DNA of 64,000 nucleotides, from positions 60,664 to 124,663 of the forward strand of contig JAICWP010000014.1 of NCBI GenBank assembly GCA_025934735.1, given 5' to 3'. Position 1 is the stretch's first letter. Each line of letters starts with the position of its first letter. A program made the translations under genes and the position numbers. Below are positions 1-9,052 of the stretch, piece after piece. The stretch is from Terriglobales bacterium. Lineage in GTDB: Bacteria > Acidobacteriota > Terriglobia > Terriglobales > Acidobacteriaceae. The notes under the pieces are model-generated. The model saw only the letters and a program-made list of their open reading frames with translations, searched no databases and had not been told where the DNA came from.

Positions 1-42
1 CCCGCGGCAGGAGTACAGCAGCATGGTGGGCGGGCGTTTCAT
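1..42 (-). CDS. Partial CDS running off the left edge (first 14 residues only)
   Basis: An ATG at 40-42 on the minus strand overlaps the stop codon of the PadR gene in an ATGA arrangement, and the frame stays open to the window edge (begins MKRPPTMLL). The 4-base overlap implies translational coupling with the regulator. In many bacteria the gene behind a PadR repressor is a permease or transporter, but 14 residues are too few to name a product. Confidence 0.5.
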   Translation of the reverse strand, partial: MKRPPTMLLYSCRG

Positions 43-368
43 GCCGGCACCCCTTTGCGGCGCGCGGGTTTTTCATGCCCGGCGAAGTGGCGGAGCAGCG
101 GATAACGTTCTCGGAGGTCTTGCAGGGCGGTGGTGCCTGCCCGGGTCAGCTTGTAGTAGCGTCGTGCTGGCCGTGGCTGCGCTGCTGCCAGTTGTTCCCA
201 GCGGGAGATAATAAGGCGATCGCGCTCCAGGCGGCGCAAGGCCGGGTAGACCGTGCCGCTGGGCAGCCCTGTCACCTCCATTACGTCGAAGCCGTAATGG
301 TGGGCCGCACCTACGCTCTGCAGGATCAATGCAGAAGTGTGCGAGAGCCGCACCGACTCACTCATCAA
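39..368 (-). CDS. PadR family transcriptional regulator
   Basis: This 109-residue protein has the PadR winged-helix layout: an N-terminal helix with ALILQSVGAAHHYGFDVME, the family-typical SGTVYPALRRLERDRLI recognition helix and wing (about residues 36-54), then a YYKLTRAGTTAL wing strand. It is the short PadR form, with little C-terminal dimerisation domain. Such proteins are usually ligand-responsive repressors of an adjacent transporter or detoxification gene. The stop overlaps the start of the next gene by four bases, so the two are probably co-transcribed and this may be an autoregulated repressor of that neighbour. Family is clear; the target is inferred. Confidence 0.88.
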   Translation of the reverse strand: MMSESVRLSHTSALILQSVGAAHHYGFDVMEVTGLPSGTVYPALRRLERDRLIISRWEQLAAAQPRPARRYYKLTRAGTTALQDLRERYPLLRHFAGHEKPARRKGVPA

Positions 369-488
369 AGCACCCCAGCTATGTAGGATTCTACACCTGT
401 TGGGTTGGAAGGCGGCGCATTACTTGAGGATGCTAACCCCTTAGTGCAATTGAGCTTCCTCCTTCAATCCTAGTCAACCCAAGGCCGA

Positions 489-887
489 ATGCTAGAATCC
501 CGCTCTGAGGAGAATCTTTTGGACAGAGCCAATGGCCGGCACACGGCAGAACAGCACTTTCTTGCTGCCCTGGAGCTGTTTGCCGCAGGCGAGGAGCAGC
601 GCACCATTGCCGAGTACCAGCTCTGCCTGGCGGCTGATCCCGGCTTCACGGACGCCATGCACGGCCTGGTCCGCATCTACCAGGACCTGGAGCAACTCGA
701 CGAGGCTGTAGCGATAGCCCGGCGCATCCCGGAAGCCGACCCGGAAGACGTGCTCGCGCATACCAGCCTGTCTATCCTCTATCAGAAGAAGGGCATGGTT
801 CCGGAAGCAGAAGCCGAGGCCAACAAGGCCCGCATCCTGGGGTGGAAGCACCAGCTGAGGGAGCAGAAAAAGCGGCAGTCTGGCTGA
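489..887 (+). CDS. Small tetratricopeptide-repeat protein
   Basis: The 132-residue product consists of about three TPR-like helical hairpins (AEQHFLAALELFAAGEEQRTI, then a GLVRIYQDLEQLDEAVAIA unit, then LSILYQKKGMVPEAEAEANKA) and a basic tail. No signal peptide is seen, so it is probably a cytoplasmic scaffold. The start is uncertain. The ATG at 489 has no Shine-Dalgarno sequence, while a TAGAAT -10-like box lies at 493-498 and GAGGAG at 507-512 is followed six bases later by a TTG at 519, which may be the real start (122 residues). The stop codon lies inside a stutter repeat, so the last residues may be repeat-derived. Confidence 0.7.
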   Translation: MLESRSEENLLDRANGRHTAEQHFLAALELFAAGEEQRTIAEYQLCLAADPGFTDAMHGLVRIYQDLEQLDEAVAIARRIPEADPEDVLAHTSLSILYQKKGMVPEAEAEANKARILGWKHQLREQKKRQSG

Positions 888-945
888 CTAGCTGGCGCTG
901 CCTCAGGAAATCAAGCTGACTGGCTGACTAGCTGTCTGGCTGGCA
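879..945. repeat. Stutter repeat, 'ctgactagctgg' type
   Basis: Short words built from ctgact, agctgg and ggctg follow each other with drift, starting in the last codons of the TPR gene. No fixed unit length is kept. The same vocabulary recurs at 1121-1156, 22008-22055, 26255-26292, 28165-28196, 29053-29094 and 51605-51652. Confidence 0.75.
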
Positions 946-1120
946 ACAGCCGCCCTGATGGAACGGCCCATGTCATCAGCTTGGTCCGCAATCAGCTCCG
1001 GTCTGCAAATAGCGAGTGCTTCGTGGAGGTGTGTCCAACAAACCAACACCTTCCCATAATAGGGATCGAGAGCAAGAAACCGCGCGACACAGGCGGGCTG
1101 AGTTCCAGGAAGGAGGCAGC

Positions 1121-1156
1121 CAATCAGCTAGTCAGCTAGCCAGCTATTCAGCTAGA
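1121..1156. repeat. Stutter repeat, 'agctagtcagctagcc' type
   Basis: Drifting copies of agctagtc, agctagcc and agctattc run to the end of pilR; the pilR stop codon (TAG, 1152-1154) lies within it. The interval 888-1151 holds this repeat and the one at 879-945, and no convincing gene. Confidence 0.75.
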
Positions 1157-2567
1157 TGTCGTACTTCTTCATCAGGTGGCGGAAGGAGCGGTAGGAAAGC
1201 TTGAGCATCTCAGCGGCGCGGGTCTGCACGCCATTGGACTGGCGCAAGGCCGACTGCAATAGCGTGCGCTCGATATCGGCCACGTAATTCTCCATATCCA
1301 GGCCATCCGCCGGCAAAGAATCAGCGTACCCGTTGCCACCGCTAGCGGCGATGGTGGTGCTGAAGCCCGCTCCCGCCGCGGCGGCCACGGCGCGCGCCTT
1401 GGGACGCTCCACCGGCAGCTCCACCCGCAGCTCGTTGCCGGTTTCCAGCGCCACGGCGCGCTCAATGGCATTCTCCAGCTGGCGCACGTTGCCCGGCCAT
1501 TCATAACCGGCCAGCGCCTCCAGCGACTGGGAATTAATCCGCAAAATGCTCTTCCCTGCCGCCGGCGAATATTTCTTGAGGAAATGATTGGCCAGCAGCG
1601 GAATGTCTTCCGGGCGCTCGCGCAAGGGCGGCACCCGCACCGGAATAACACTCAGCCGGTAGTAAAGGTCCTCGCGAAAGGCATTTTCGCTCACCAGCTT
1701 GTCCAGGTCGCGGTTGGTGGCGGAAACGACGCGCACGTCAAAGGGAATTTCGTTGGTGCCGCCCACCGGCCGTATGGTGCGCTCCTGCAGGACGCGGAGC
1801 AGCTTGACTTGCATGGCCACGGTCATTTCGCTGATTTCATCGAGGAAGATGGTGCCCCCGTCGGCCACCTCGAAGAGCCCGCGCTTGTTCTGAGCCGCGC
1901 CGGTGAAGGCGCCTTTGACATAGCCGAAAAGCTCGCTCTCCAGCAGGGTTTCAGGAAACGCGCCGCAGTTCACGGATACGAAGGGTTCGCCGGCGCGGGG
2001 GGAGCACACGTGGGCGGCGCGCGCCACCAGTTCCTTGCCCGTGCCGCTCTCGCCGTGGATGAGGATGCTGCTGCTGGTGGAGGCCACCGTGCGGATGGTC
2101 TGTTTCAGCTTCTCCATCGCCGGGCTGACTCCAACGATGTTGTCCAACGAGTTGCGGGCAGCGGCATCGCGGCGGTAAGCAAAGTTCTGCCGGCGCAGCG
2201 AGACCTGCTGCAGCGCCTGGGCAATGGCCAGCCGCACTTCGTCCATCAGCCCGGGCCCTTTGCGAATGTAGTCGAATGCGCCCCCGGCCTTCACTGCCTG
2301 GATGGCGGCTTCGAAATCGTCCACCGCGGTGATGAGAATGACGGCCGAATCCGGCGACACGCGGTGAGCATGGCGCAGCACCTCGATGCCGTCAATGTTG
2401 GGCATCTTGATGTCGGTGACCACCACGTCGTAGAGCGCGCCGTCAATCTTTTTCTGGGCGGCTTCGCCGGAGTTTACCGTCTCCACCCGGTGGCCTTCGC
2501 GGCGCAGCGCGATGTCCAGCACTTCACAGATGGAGCGTTCGTCGTCGCAAACCAGGATGTTACCCAC
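1152..2567 (-). CDS. pilR: Sigma-54-dependent response regulator PilR (NtrC family)
   Basis: Domain order is a receiver (phosphoacceptor Asp52 in VVTDIKMPN), a sigma-54-interacting AAA+ domain (Walker A GESGTGKE at about 172-179, GAFTGA loop at about 219-224, Walker B with FLDEI) and a C-terminal Fis-type helix-turn-helix in the last 40 residues. It would be phosphorylated by the adjacent PilS kinase and activate sigma-54 promoters, classically that of pilin. The start is set at the GTG at 2567, preceded by GGAGGAGG eight bases upstream; a longer frame to 2666 would lie inside pilS and adds only basic residues. It overlaps the pilS stop by eight bases. No -24/-12 promoter was recognised upstream of pilB. 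Confidence 0.92.
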   Translation of the reverse strand: MGNILVCDDERSICEVLDIALRREGHRVETVNSGEAAQKKIDGALYDVVVTDIKMPNIDGIEVLRHAHRVSPDSAVILITAVDDFEAAIQAVKAGGAFDYIRKGPGLMDEVRLAIAQALQQVSLRRQNFAYRRDAAARNSLDNIVGVSPAMEKLKQTIRTVASTSSSILIHGESGTGKELVARAAHVCSPRAGEPFVSVNCGAFPETLLESELFGYVKGAFTGAAQNKRGLFEVADGGTIFLDEISEMTVAMQVKLLRVLQERTIRPVGGTNEIPFDVRVVSATNRDLDKLVSENAFREDLYYRLSVIPVRVPPLRERPEDIPLLANHFLKKYSPAAGKSILRINSQSLEALAGYEWPGNVRQLENAIERAVALETGNELRVELPVERPKARAVAAAAGAGFSTTIAASGGNGYADSLPADGLDMENYVADIERTLLQSALRQSNGVQTRAAEMLKLSYRSFRHLMKKYDI

Positions 2568-4269
2568 GGCTCGGCCCTCCTCCGGCGCCCACTGCCAGAG
2601 CCGCCGACCGCTCCGAGTCCGCGGTTCCCCTCTGCGTCTCCAACTCCGCCCCTTCCGCTTCCCCATCCGGGCGCCGCAATTGCAGGGAGAACACCGATCC
2701 CTGGCCGGGCACCGAGCGCACCATGATCTTGCCCTCGTGCGCCTGCACGATCTGGTAGACGATGGCCAGCCCCAACCCCGTCCCTCCCTCGAAGTGTCCC
2801 TGGAAAGGCTCGAAAATCTTTTCCATTTGCTGCTGGCTCAGGCCATGCCCGCTATCGGCAAAACTGATGACCCAGTATTCGCCAACTCCGCGCAGCGAAA
2901 CGTGCAGCGACCCGCCCTCGCGCATGGCCCGCAAGGCGTTGCTGCACAGGTTCCAGAACACCTGCTTGATCTTGTCGCCATCCACCAGGGCCGGGGCCCG
3001 TTCCACCTCCAGGCGGCGGACAATCTGCACCCGAACCCCCTCGGTGGGCGTGCTGCTCTCCAGCAGGGTGAGCGTGTCCTCGAGAAGCGGAATCAGGTCC
3101 TGCTGCTGGAACCCGTAGCGCTTCTCCCGGGCGTAGGCCAGGAAGTCGGAGATGATGTTTTCCAGGCGCTCCGATTCGCGAGTGACGATCTGTACCAGAG
3201 CCCGCTGTTCTTCGGTGAGATTGGAAATGCCCTCCAGCACGCTCACCGAGCCGGCGATAGAGGAAAGCGGATTGCGGATCTCGTGGGCAATAGCCGCCGC
3301 CAGCCGGCCCACAGCCGCCAGCCGGTCGCGCAGGCGCACCTCCCTTTCCAGGCGCCGGATCTCGGTCAGGTCGTCGAAGCTGTACACCCAGCCCAGCCGG
3401 CCGCGTTCCGGCACCACCAGGGGGGAAGAGATCATGCTGAAAGTTTTGAGTTCGCCGGTAGCAGTGCGGTACCGTACCTCCGCGTGTGCCGAGGAACTGG
3501 CGGGCGAGGGCAGTGGATCCAGGAAGAGCCGCGCCACGGGCTGGCTGAGCAGATCTTCTTCCCGGCGTTCCAGGAAGGTCTGGCTGGCGGGATTTGCCAG
3601 GGTGATATGCCCTTCCAAGTCGGTGGTCAACAGCCCGCCGCTGATGGAGCGAATCACGTTTTCATGCAGCGCCTGCAAGCTTTCCAGGGCGCCGCTGGTA
3701 TCGTGCAACTGCACGTCCACCTGGCGCAGGCGTGCCGCCAGCCGGCTTGCCAGGTAGGCGATGGCCAGGAACGCGAACAGGTTGATGAGCAGAATCGCCA
3801 GCAGCGTCTTGAAGCCGGCGTGAGTGGAGGAATAGGAATGGATAACGCCAAAGAATTCCAGCTCCACCACCGCCCCGTAGAGCACGAAGGCCAGCGCCGC
3901 GGTGAGATAGGCCCACAGCTTGGGCAGCAGGATGCAGGCCACCACGATGATCAGCGGATAAAGAAAATTGAAAGAGCTGTCAATGCCTCCGCTGACATAC
4001 ACCATGCCGGTAGCCAGCGCCAGATCGGTGAGCACCTGCAGAGCCGCCTGCGGGCGGTGCTCCTGCCAAAAAGAGTGCAGTACGATGTGGAACACCGAAA
4101 GCGTGTACCACAGCACAATGAGGCTGATGAACTCCCGCTCCGGCAACAGGCTCGGGGTCAGGCGGGTAATAGCCAGTTCGATCCCCACCAGGAAGGTGAT
4201 GATGAGGATGCGTACCTTGACCAGCCAGCCCAGCCAGGAGCGTTCGTCGAATGTGATTTCCACAGCCAT
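2560..4269 (-). CDS. pilS: Sensor histidine kinase PilS
   Basis: This 569-residue membrane kinase has about six hydrophobic helices within residues 20-177, a PAS-like segment around 200-300 (ISGGLLTTDLEGHITLANPA), a HisKA domain with the phosphorylated His329 in AIAHEIRNPLSS, and a C-terminal HATPase (N box WNLCSNALRAM, G1 box ADSGHGLS, G2 box GGTGLGLAIV). Six transmembrane helices followed by PAS is the PilS architecture. It is co-transcribed with pilR, overlapping by eight bases. In other bacteria PilS senses pilin levels in the membrane; that is family knowledge, not visible here. Confidence 0.92.
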   Translation of the reverse strand: MAVEITFDERSWLGWLVKVRILIITFLVGIELAITRLTPSLLPEREFISLIVLWYTLSVFHIVLHSFWQEHRPQAALQVLTDLALATGMVYVSGGIDSSFNFLYPLIIVVACILLPKLWAYLTAALAFVLYGAVVELEFFGVIHSYSSTHAGFKTLLAILLINLFAFLAIAYLASRLAARLRQVDVQLHDTSGALESLQALHENVIRSISGGLLTTDLEGHITLANPASQTFLERREEDLLSQPVARLFLDPLPSPASSSAHAEVRYRTATGELKTFSMISSPLVVPERGRLGWVYSFDDLTEIRRLEREVRLRDRLAAVGRLAAAIAHEIRNPLSSIAGSVSVLEGISNLTEEQRALVQIVTRESERLENIISDFLAYAREKRYGFQQQDLIPLLEDTLTLLESSTPTEGVRVQIVRRLEVERAPALVDGDKIKQVFWNLCSNALRAMREGGSLHVSLRGVGEYWVISFADSGHGLSQQQMEKIFEPFQGHFEGGTGLGLAIVYQIVQAHEGKIMVRSVPGQGSVFSLQLRRPDGEAEGAELETQRGTADSERSAALAVGAGGGPSRG

Positions 4270-4306
4270 GGCTATCCTGTGCGGCGCGCCAGCGCGCCGC
4301 CTGAGC

Positions 4307-5515
4307 TTACCCGGCCAGCTTGGCGATCATGGAGAACAGCGGCATGTATAGCGAGATCACGATGCCGCCCACGGCCACGCCCAGAATGCCGATGATGATG
4401 GGCTCCAGCATGGCGAGCATGTCTTTGGTGGCCGCGTCCACTTCGTCCTCATAGAAGTCGGCGATTTTCTGCAGCATGGCATCCATGGCGCCAGTCGCTT
4501 CGCCGACGCCGATCATCTGCGACACCATGTTGGGAAACACGCCGCACTCCTTCAAAGGATCCACGATGGTGCGGCCTTCCTCGATGGCCTTGCGCACCTT
4601 CATCAGGGCCTGCTCCAGGACTGCGTTCCCGGAGGTGCGGGCGGTGATGGATAAGCCTTCCAGGATAGGAACGCCGGAGGTAATCAGCGTTCCCAAGGTA
4701 CGGGTGAAGCGCGCCACCGCAATCTTGCGCAGCAGGTTGCCGATGACCGGGGCTTTGAGCAACGCGGCATCCAGCGCGTATTTGCCCTTGGGGTGCTTGT
4801 TGATCTGCTTGAGCCCGACCACCAGGGCCACGATGCTGCCGATCAACACCCACCAGAACTGCCCGACGAACGCGCTCAGGCCCATGACGATACGCGTGGG
4901 CAGCGGCAGGGCCACGTCCAAACCGACAAACAAGTTGGCGAAAATCGGCACCACCCACTTCAGCAGGGCGGCCACAATCAGAATGGCGATGCTGATAACT
5001 GAAACCGGGTAAATCAGGGCCGACTTCACGGCGGAGCGCAACTTCACCGCCTTTTCCACGTACAACGCCAGCCGCTGCAGAATGGTGTCGAGAATACCGC
5101 CGGTTTCGCCGGCTTCAATCATGTTGGTGCTCAGGTCATCGAAGGTCTTGGGGAAACCGCGCATCGCGTTGGCCAGCGTGGCCCCGCTTTCTACTGAGCT
5201 CCGCACACCCGTCAGTGCCTTCTGAAAGGCGGGGTTTTCCTGGTTGGCGGCCAGAATTTCCAGGCACTGCACCAGGGGCAGGCCGGCATCAATCATCACC
5301 GAGAACTGGCGGAAGAAAATCGCGATCTCCTTGGTCTTCACCTTGCCCGAGCCGAAGGTGGGCAGCGCGAACTCCTTGCCTTTCTCCTTGATCGCGCGCG
5401 GCGTGATGCGCTCGCGGCGCAGCTGCGCCGCCAGCATTTCCTTGCTGTTCGCCACCCGCTCGCCGGCTACTTTTTCACCCGCGGCGTTCTTGCCACTAAA
5501 TGTAAAAACTGGCAT
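4307..5515 (-). CDS. pilC: Type IV pilus inner-membrane platform protein PilC
   Basis: The protein has two T2SSF (GspF/PilC) cytoplasmic domains, at about residues 70-195 and 270-400, each followed by transmembrane helices, three in total. Typical signatures are FFRQFSVMIDAGLPLVQCL and ARFTRTLGTLITSGVPILEGL. At 402 residues it is full length. PilC couples the PilB and PilT ATPases to pilus extension and retraction in the inner membrane. It lies between pilT and pilS in a same-strand block, consistent with one transcription unit. Confidence 0.95.
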   Translation of the reverse strand: MPVFTFSGKNAAGEKVAGERVANSKEMLAAQLRRERITPRAIKEKGKEFALPTFGSGKVKTKEIAIFFRQFSVMIDAGLPLVQCLEILAANQENPAFQKALTGVRSSVESGATLANAMRGFPKTFDDLSTNMIEAGETGGILDTILQRLALYVEKAVKLRSAVKSALIYPVSVISIAILIVAALLKWVVPIFANLFVGLDVALPLPTRIVMGLSAFVGQFWWVLIGSIVALVVGLKQINKHPKGKYALDAALLKAPVIGNLLRKIAVARFTRTLGTLITSGVPILEGLSITARTSGNAVLEQALMKVRKAIEEGRTIVDPLKECGVFPNMVSQMIGVGEATGAMDAMLQKIADFYEDEVDAATKDMLAMLEPIIIGILGVAVGGIVISLYMPLFSMIAKLAG

Positions 5516-5584
5516 GGTCTCCCTCTTCCCTTCCGTGAACTGGTTCCGGTCCGCGCGTTGGCGCCGGCTTACTCACCTTGCTTC

Positions 5585-6718
5585 TCAGTGCTTGCCAGGA
5601 GCCGTGGCTTTCATCGCCTGCGCTCCCGTCGTGGCGCGGTTCAGCAGCCCCGCTCCACGGTTGATCATTTCCTGCAACTCCTCCGGCAGGCTGGAACGCT
5701 GCAACGCGGTCTCCAGTGAAATTTGGCGGTTGGCATAGGCCGTGGCCAGCGCCTGGTTGAACGTCTGCATGCCAAACTTTTCCTGTCCTGCCTGCATCGC
5801 CGAATAAATCTGGTGGATCTTGTCTTCGCGAATCAGGTTGCGGATGGCGGGATTGGGCACCATGATTTCCATGGCCATGGCCCGCCCCTGCCCATCCATC
5901 TTCTGCAGCAGGCTCTGGCAGAGAATCCCTTCCAGCACCAGCGAGAGCTGGGCCCGGATCTGGGGCTGCTGGTGCGCGGGAAAAACGTCAATGATGCGGT
6001 TGATGGTGGAGGAGGCGGTGTTGGTGTGCAGCGTGCCAAAGGTCAAGTGGCCGGTTTCAGCGATGCGCAGCGCCGATTCGATGGTCTCCAGGTCGCGCAT
6101 TTCGCCGATCAGCACCACGTCCGGATCCTCGCGCAGCGCCGCCCGCAAGGCGTCGGTGAAGGATTTGGTGTCGGAGTGCACTTCGCGCTGGTTCACCAGG
6201 CAGTTTTTGTTCTGGTGGACGAACTCGATGGGATCCTCAATGGTGAGGATGTGTTCGTGGCGTTCAGTGTTGATCTTGTCAATCATGGCCGCCAGGGTGG
6301 TGGATTTACCCGAGCCTGTGGGCCCGGTCACCAGGACCAGCCCGCGCGGCTTGTCGCACAGTTTGGCCACCACCGCCGGCAGTCCCAGCTGATTGAAGGA
6401 CTTGATTTCGAACGGAATCACACGGAAGACGGCGCCGGTAGCCCCGCGCTGGTTGAAGCAGTTGGCGCGGAAGCGGGCCAGCCCCTTCAGGCCGAAGGAG
6501 AAGTCCAGCTCTAGGTTCTCTTCAAAGCGATGCTTCTGCGCGTCCGTCATCACGCTGTAAGCAAGCTGCTTGGTATCGGCAGGCGAAAGCGGCGGCAGAT
6601 CCAGTGGCCGCAGGCTGCCGTGCACGCGCACCTGGGGCGGCGAGTTGGTGGTGATGTGCAGGTCGCTGCCGCTCATCTCCAGCATTCTTTTCAGCAGTTC
6701 GCTTAACGTCAGTGCCAT
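5585..6718 (-). CDS. pilT: Type IV pilus retraction ATPase PilT
   Basis: This 377-residue secretion ATPase lacks the N1 domain found in PilB and has Walker A GPTGSGKSTTLAAMID, an Asp box (IEDPIEFVH), Walker B (DVVLIGEMRDLETI) and a His box (GHLTFGTLHTNTA). The AIRNLIRE motif that is characteristic of PilT and needed for retraction is present near residue 290. It works as a hexamer at the pilus base, powering disassembly and twitching motility. It starts just downstream of pilB; AAGGA lies ahead of the ATG. Confidence 0.96.
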   Translation of the reverse strand: MALTLSELLKRMLEMSGSDLHITTNSPPQVRVHGSLRPLDLPPLSPADTKQLAYSVMTDAQKHRFEENLELDFSFGLKGLARFRANCFNQRGATGAVFRVIPFEIKSFNQLGLPAVVAKLCDKPRGLVLVTGPTGSGKSTTLAAMIDKINTERHEHILTIEDPIEFVHQNKNCLVNQREVHSDTKSFTDALRAALREDPDVVLIGEMRDLETIESALRIAETGHLTFGTLHTNTASSTINRIIDVFPAHQQPQIRAQLSLVLEGILCQSLLQKMDGQGRAMAMEIMVPNPAIRNLIREDKIHQIYSAMQAGQEKFGMQTFNQALATAYANRQISLETALQRSSLPEELQEMINRGAGLLNRATTGAQAMKATAPGKH

Positions 6719-6733
6719 GAGTCCTTGTTCCCC

Positions 6734-8449
6734 TTAGTGAATGGTTTCGCGAGCTACTTCTTCCAGGGTGGTGACGCCCTGCATTACCTTCACCAGGCCG
6801 CTGCGCCGAAGCGTCAGCATGCCTCTTTCGATAGCCTTCTTCTTCAGCTCCAGGGAGGACGCGCCCACCAGGATTAGGTCCTTAATCTCATCGTCCACTT
6901 CCATCACTTCGTACAAGCCGCAGCGCCCCTTGTAGCCGGTGTTATTGCAGGCATTGCAGCCTTTGCCCTTCTTGATCTTTACCGTCTTGGCTTCCTGCGG
7001 GGTATAGCCCTCTTCGATCAGCGTCTGCTGCGGAACATCCACCACCTCGGCGCACTCGCTGCACACGCGGCGCACCAGGCGCTGGGCGCAGATAAGGTGC
7101 ACCGCCGTGGCTACCAGGAAAGGCTCAATGCCCATGTTCATCAGGCGGGTAATGGTTTCGGGCGCGCCGTTGGTGTGCAGCGTGGAAAGCACCAGGTGTC
7201 CGGTGAGGGCCGCCTTGATGGCGATTTCCGCCGTTTCAAAATCGCGAATTTCGCCTACCAGGATGATGTTGGGGTCCTGCCGCAGGAAAGCGCGCAGGGC
7301 GGCCGCAAAGTTCAAGCCGATCTGCTCCTTCATCTGCACCTGGTTGACGCCCTGCAACTGGAACTCGACCGGATCTTCCGCGGTCATGATGTTCGTCTCG
7401 GGCGTGTTGAGGCGCGCGATGGAGGAGTACAGAGTGTTGGTCTTGCCCGATCCCGTCGGCCCGGTCACCAGCACCATGCCATAGGGTTTGAGAATGGCCT
7501 TTTCGAACTTGACCAGCGTCTCCGACTCGAAGCCCAGCTTGGTCATGTCCAGGCGCAGGTTTTCCTTGTCCAGCAACCGCATCACGATCTTTTCGCCCCA
7601 CAGCGTGGGCAGCGTGCTGACGCGAAAATCCAGGGTCTTCTTCCTGCCCGCCAGGTTGACCTTCAGCATGATGCGGCCGTCCTGCGGCAGCCGCTTCTCG
7701 CTGATGTCCAGCTTGGCCATAATCTTCACGCGCGAGGTAATGGCGTCCTTGAGCTTGATCGGCGGCGTCATAATGCTCTGCAACACGCCATCTATGCGGA
7801 AGCGCACGCGGAATTCCTTCTCGTAGGGTTCCATGTGGATGTCGCTGGCGCCGCGCTTCACCGCGTCGGTCAAGATGATGTTCACCAGCTTGACGATGGG
7901 CGCTTCATCGGCTGCGCGCTCCAAGTCGGCCAGGTCCATCTCCTCCTGTTCCGATTGCAGCTCGACGTCCGCGTCGCCCAGCTCCGCCATGGACTGAATG
8001 ACTTGGTCAATTTCCTGCTGCTGGTTTTCCCCGTAGGCTTTCTCGATGCCCGCCGCGATAGCTGCTTCCGAGGCCACTACCGGCTCAATATTGAAGCCGG
8101 TCATGAACTTAATGTCATCCATGGCGAACACGTTGGTGGGGTCCACCATGGCGATGGTGAGCGAGGCTCCTACCCGGCTCAGGGGCAATATCTGATAGCG
8201 CTTGGCGGTTTCCACCGGGACGAGCTTCACCACTGCGGCGTCAATCTCGAAGTAGGAGAGGTTGATAGCCGGGACACCGTATTGCTTGGAAAGAAAATTG
8301 GTAACGTCTTCGTCAGTCATGACGCCGAGCTTGACCAGGGCAGCGCCCAGGCGGCAGTTCTCTTCCTTCTGCTTCTTGATGGCCTGGTCCAACTGCTCCG
8401 TGGTGATGATCTTCTCTTTAACGAGAAGGTCGCCCAGCCTCTGAGACAT
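6734..8449 (-). CDS. pilB: Type IV pilus extension ATPase PilB
   Basis: The 571-residue protein has the GspE/PilB N-terminal domain (LGDLLVKEKIITTEQLDQAI at the start), a linker, then the ATPase core: Walker A GPTGSGKTNTLYSSI, an Asp box (AEDPVEFQL), Walker B (NIILVGEIRDFETAEIA) and a His box. A zinc-binding region with CSEC and CNAC pairs follows near residues 465-520. It drives pilus polymerisation through PilC. It is the first gene of the pil block; AGGAG sits about ten bases ahead of the ATG. The 256 bases upstream (8450-8705) hold no gene and presumably the operon promoter. Confidence 0.96.
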   Translation of the reverse strand: MSQRLGDLLVKEKIITTEQLDQAIKKQKEENCRLGAALVKLGVMTDEDVTNFLSKQYGVPAINLSYFEIDAAVVKLVPVETAKRYQILPLSRVGASLTIAMVDPTNVFAMDDIKFMTGFNIEPVVASEAAIAAGIEKAYGENQQQEIDQVIQSMAELGDADVELQSEQEEMDLADLERAADEAPIVKLVNIILTDAVKRGASDIHMEPYEKEFRVRFRIDGVLQSIMTPPIKLKDAITSRVKIMAKLDISEKRLPQDGRIMLKVNLAGRKKTLDFRVSTLPTLWGEKIVMRLLDKENLRLDMTKLGFESETLVKFEKAILKPYGMVLVTGPTGSGKTNTLYSSIARLNTPETNIMTAEDPVEFQLQGVNQVQMKEQIGLNFAAALRAFLRQDPNIILVGEIRDFETAEIAIKAALTGHLVLSTLHTNGAPETITRLMNMGIEPFLVATAVHLICAQRLVRRVCSECAEVVDVPQQTLIEEGYTPQEAKTVKIKKGKGCNACNNTGYKGRCGLYEVMEVDDEIKDLILVGASSLELKKKAIERGMLTLRRSGLVKVMQGVTTLEEVARETIH

Positions 8450-8705
8450 ACGTCGGCACTCCTGATCGAGAAAAAGACAGTTTCAGTTGGAGCGCACCTT
8501 TCCGGGGGGACGGAGCGGGCGCCACTCTTGGGGGAGTTTCGCTGACTGCTTGCTAGGGGAGATTGCAGCCTAGTTTTCTATGACAGAAATTGTCAATCCA
8601 GAACGGTAATGCGCCAAGTAACTTAAGTACTTGTTCGGGGCAAGTGCGCAGACAGAAAGTACAACGACCATAGAAACCGAGGTGGCCTGGATGGCGTCGG
8701 TGGGA

Positions 8706-9047
8706 TTATTTTTTGTATCGGAGTGACCGCTTGGCTTTAGTTTTCTTTAGCTTATGGGGAGGCGGAGGCCATTCGTGCTGTTCCATGTCCACCCGCGTGC
8801 CGCGGAAAGCGACGCCCTCTGCCTGCAGTCGAAAACGCTGCTCCAGGGCGGATTCTCCCGGCAGCAGGATACGGCCGCCGGCCCCCACCACCCGGTGCCA
8901 GGGCAGACCGTTCGCGGAACCGGAACGCAGGGCCCATACCACTTGGCGCGAGGCGCCCGGATATCCCGCCAGCCGCGCCACCGCGCCATAAGTACACACG
9001 CGACCTTGGGGAATTCTGCGAACCACGGCTAGAAGTCGTTTGAACAT
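8706..9047 (-). CDS. atl: Alkyltransferase-like protein (catalytically dead MGMT homologue)
   Basis: This 113-residue protein matches the C-terminal DNA-binding domain of O6-alkylguanine-DNA methyltransferase: a helix-turn-helix segment with the arginine finger (GYPGASRQVVWAL) and the active-site loop. The MGMT motif PCHRV reads PWHRVV here, so Trp50 replaces the alkyl-acceptor Cys. This substitution defines ATL proteins, which flip out O6-alkylguanine and flag it for nucleotide-excision repair without removing the alkyl group. The ATG at 9047 is chosen because it avoids overlap with the upstream gene; upstream in-frame codons would add only non-conserved residues. Confidence 0.88.
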   Translation of the reverse strand: MFKRLLAVVRRIPQGRVCTYGAVARLAGYPGASRQVVWALRSGSANGLPWHRVVGAGGRILLPGESALEQRFRLQAEGVAFRGTRVDMEQHEWPPPPHKLKKTKAKRSLRYKK

Positions 9048-9052
9048 AATTG

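Noticed and set aside
879..1156. CRISPR array
   Set aside because: The repeats have no constant unit or spacer length and drift continuously; no cas gene is in the window.
2512..4395. Long plus-strand ORF (627 aa) opposite pilS and pilR
   Set aside because: It is antisense to two clear, overlapping two-component genes and is rich in Gln/His/Arg, typical of a GC-rich shadow frame; no domain was recognised.
7097..8545. Plus-strand ORF (482 aa) opposite pilB
   Set aside because: Antisense to a highly conserved ATPase; His/Leu/Val-rich shadow composition.
8450..8705. Sigma-54 promoter for the pil operon, because PilR is encoded downstream
   Set aside because: No TGGCAC-N5-TTGC type element was found on the minus strand. 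The PilR target (pilin) is probably elsewhere.
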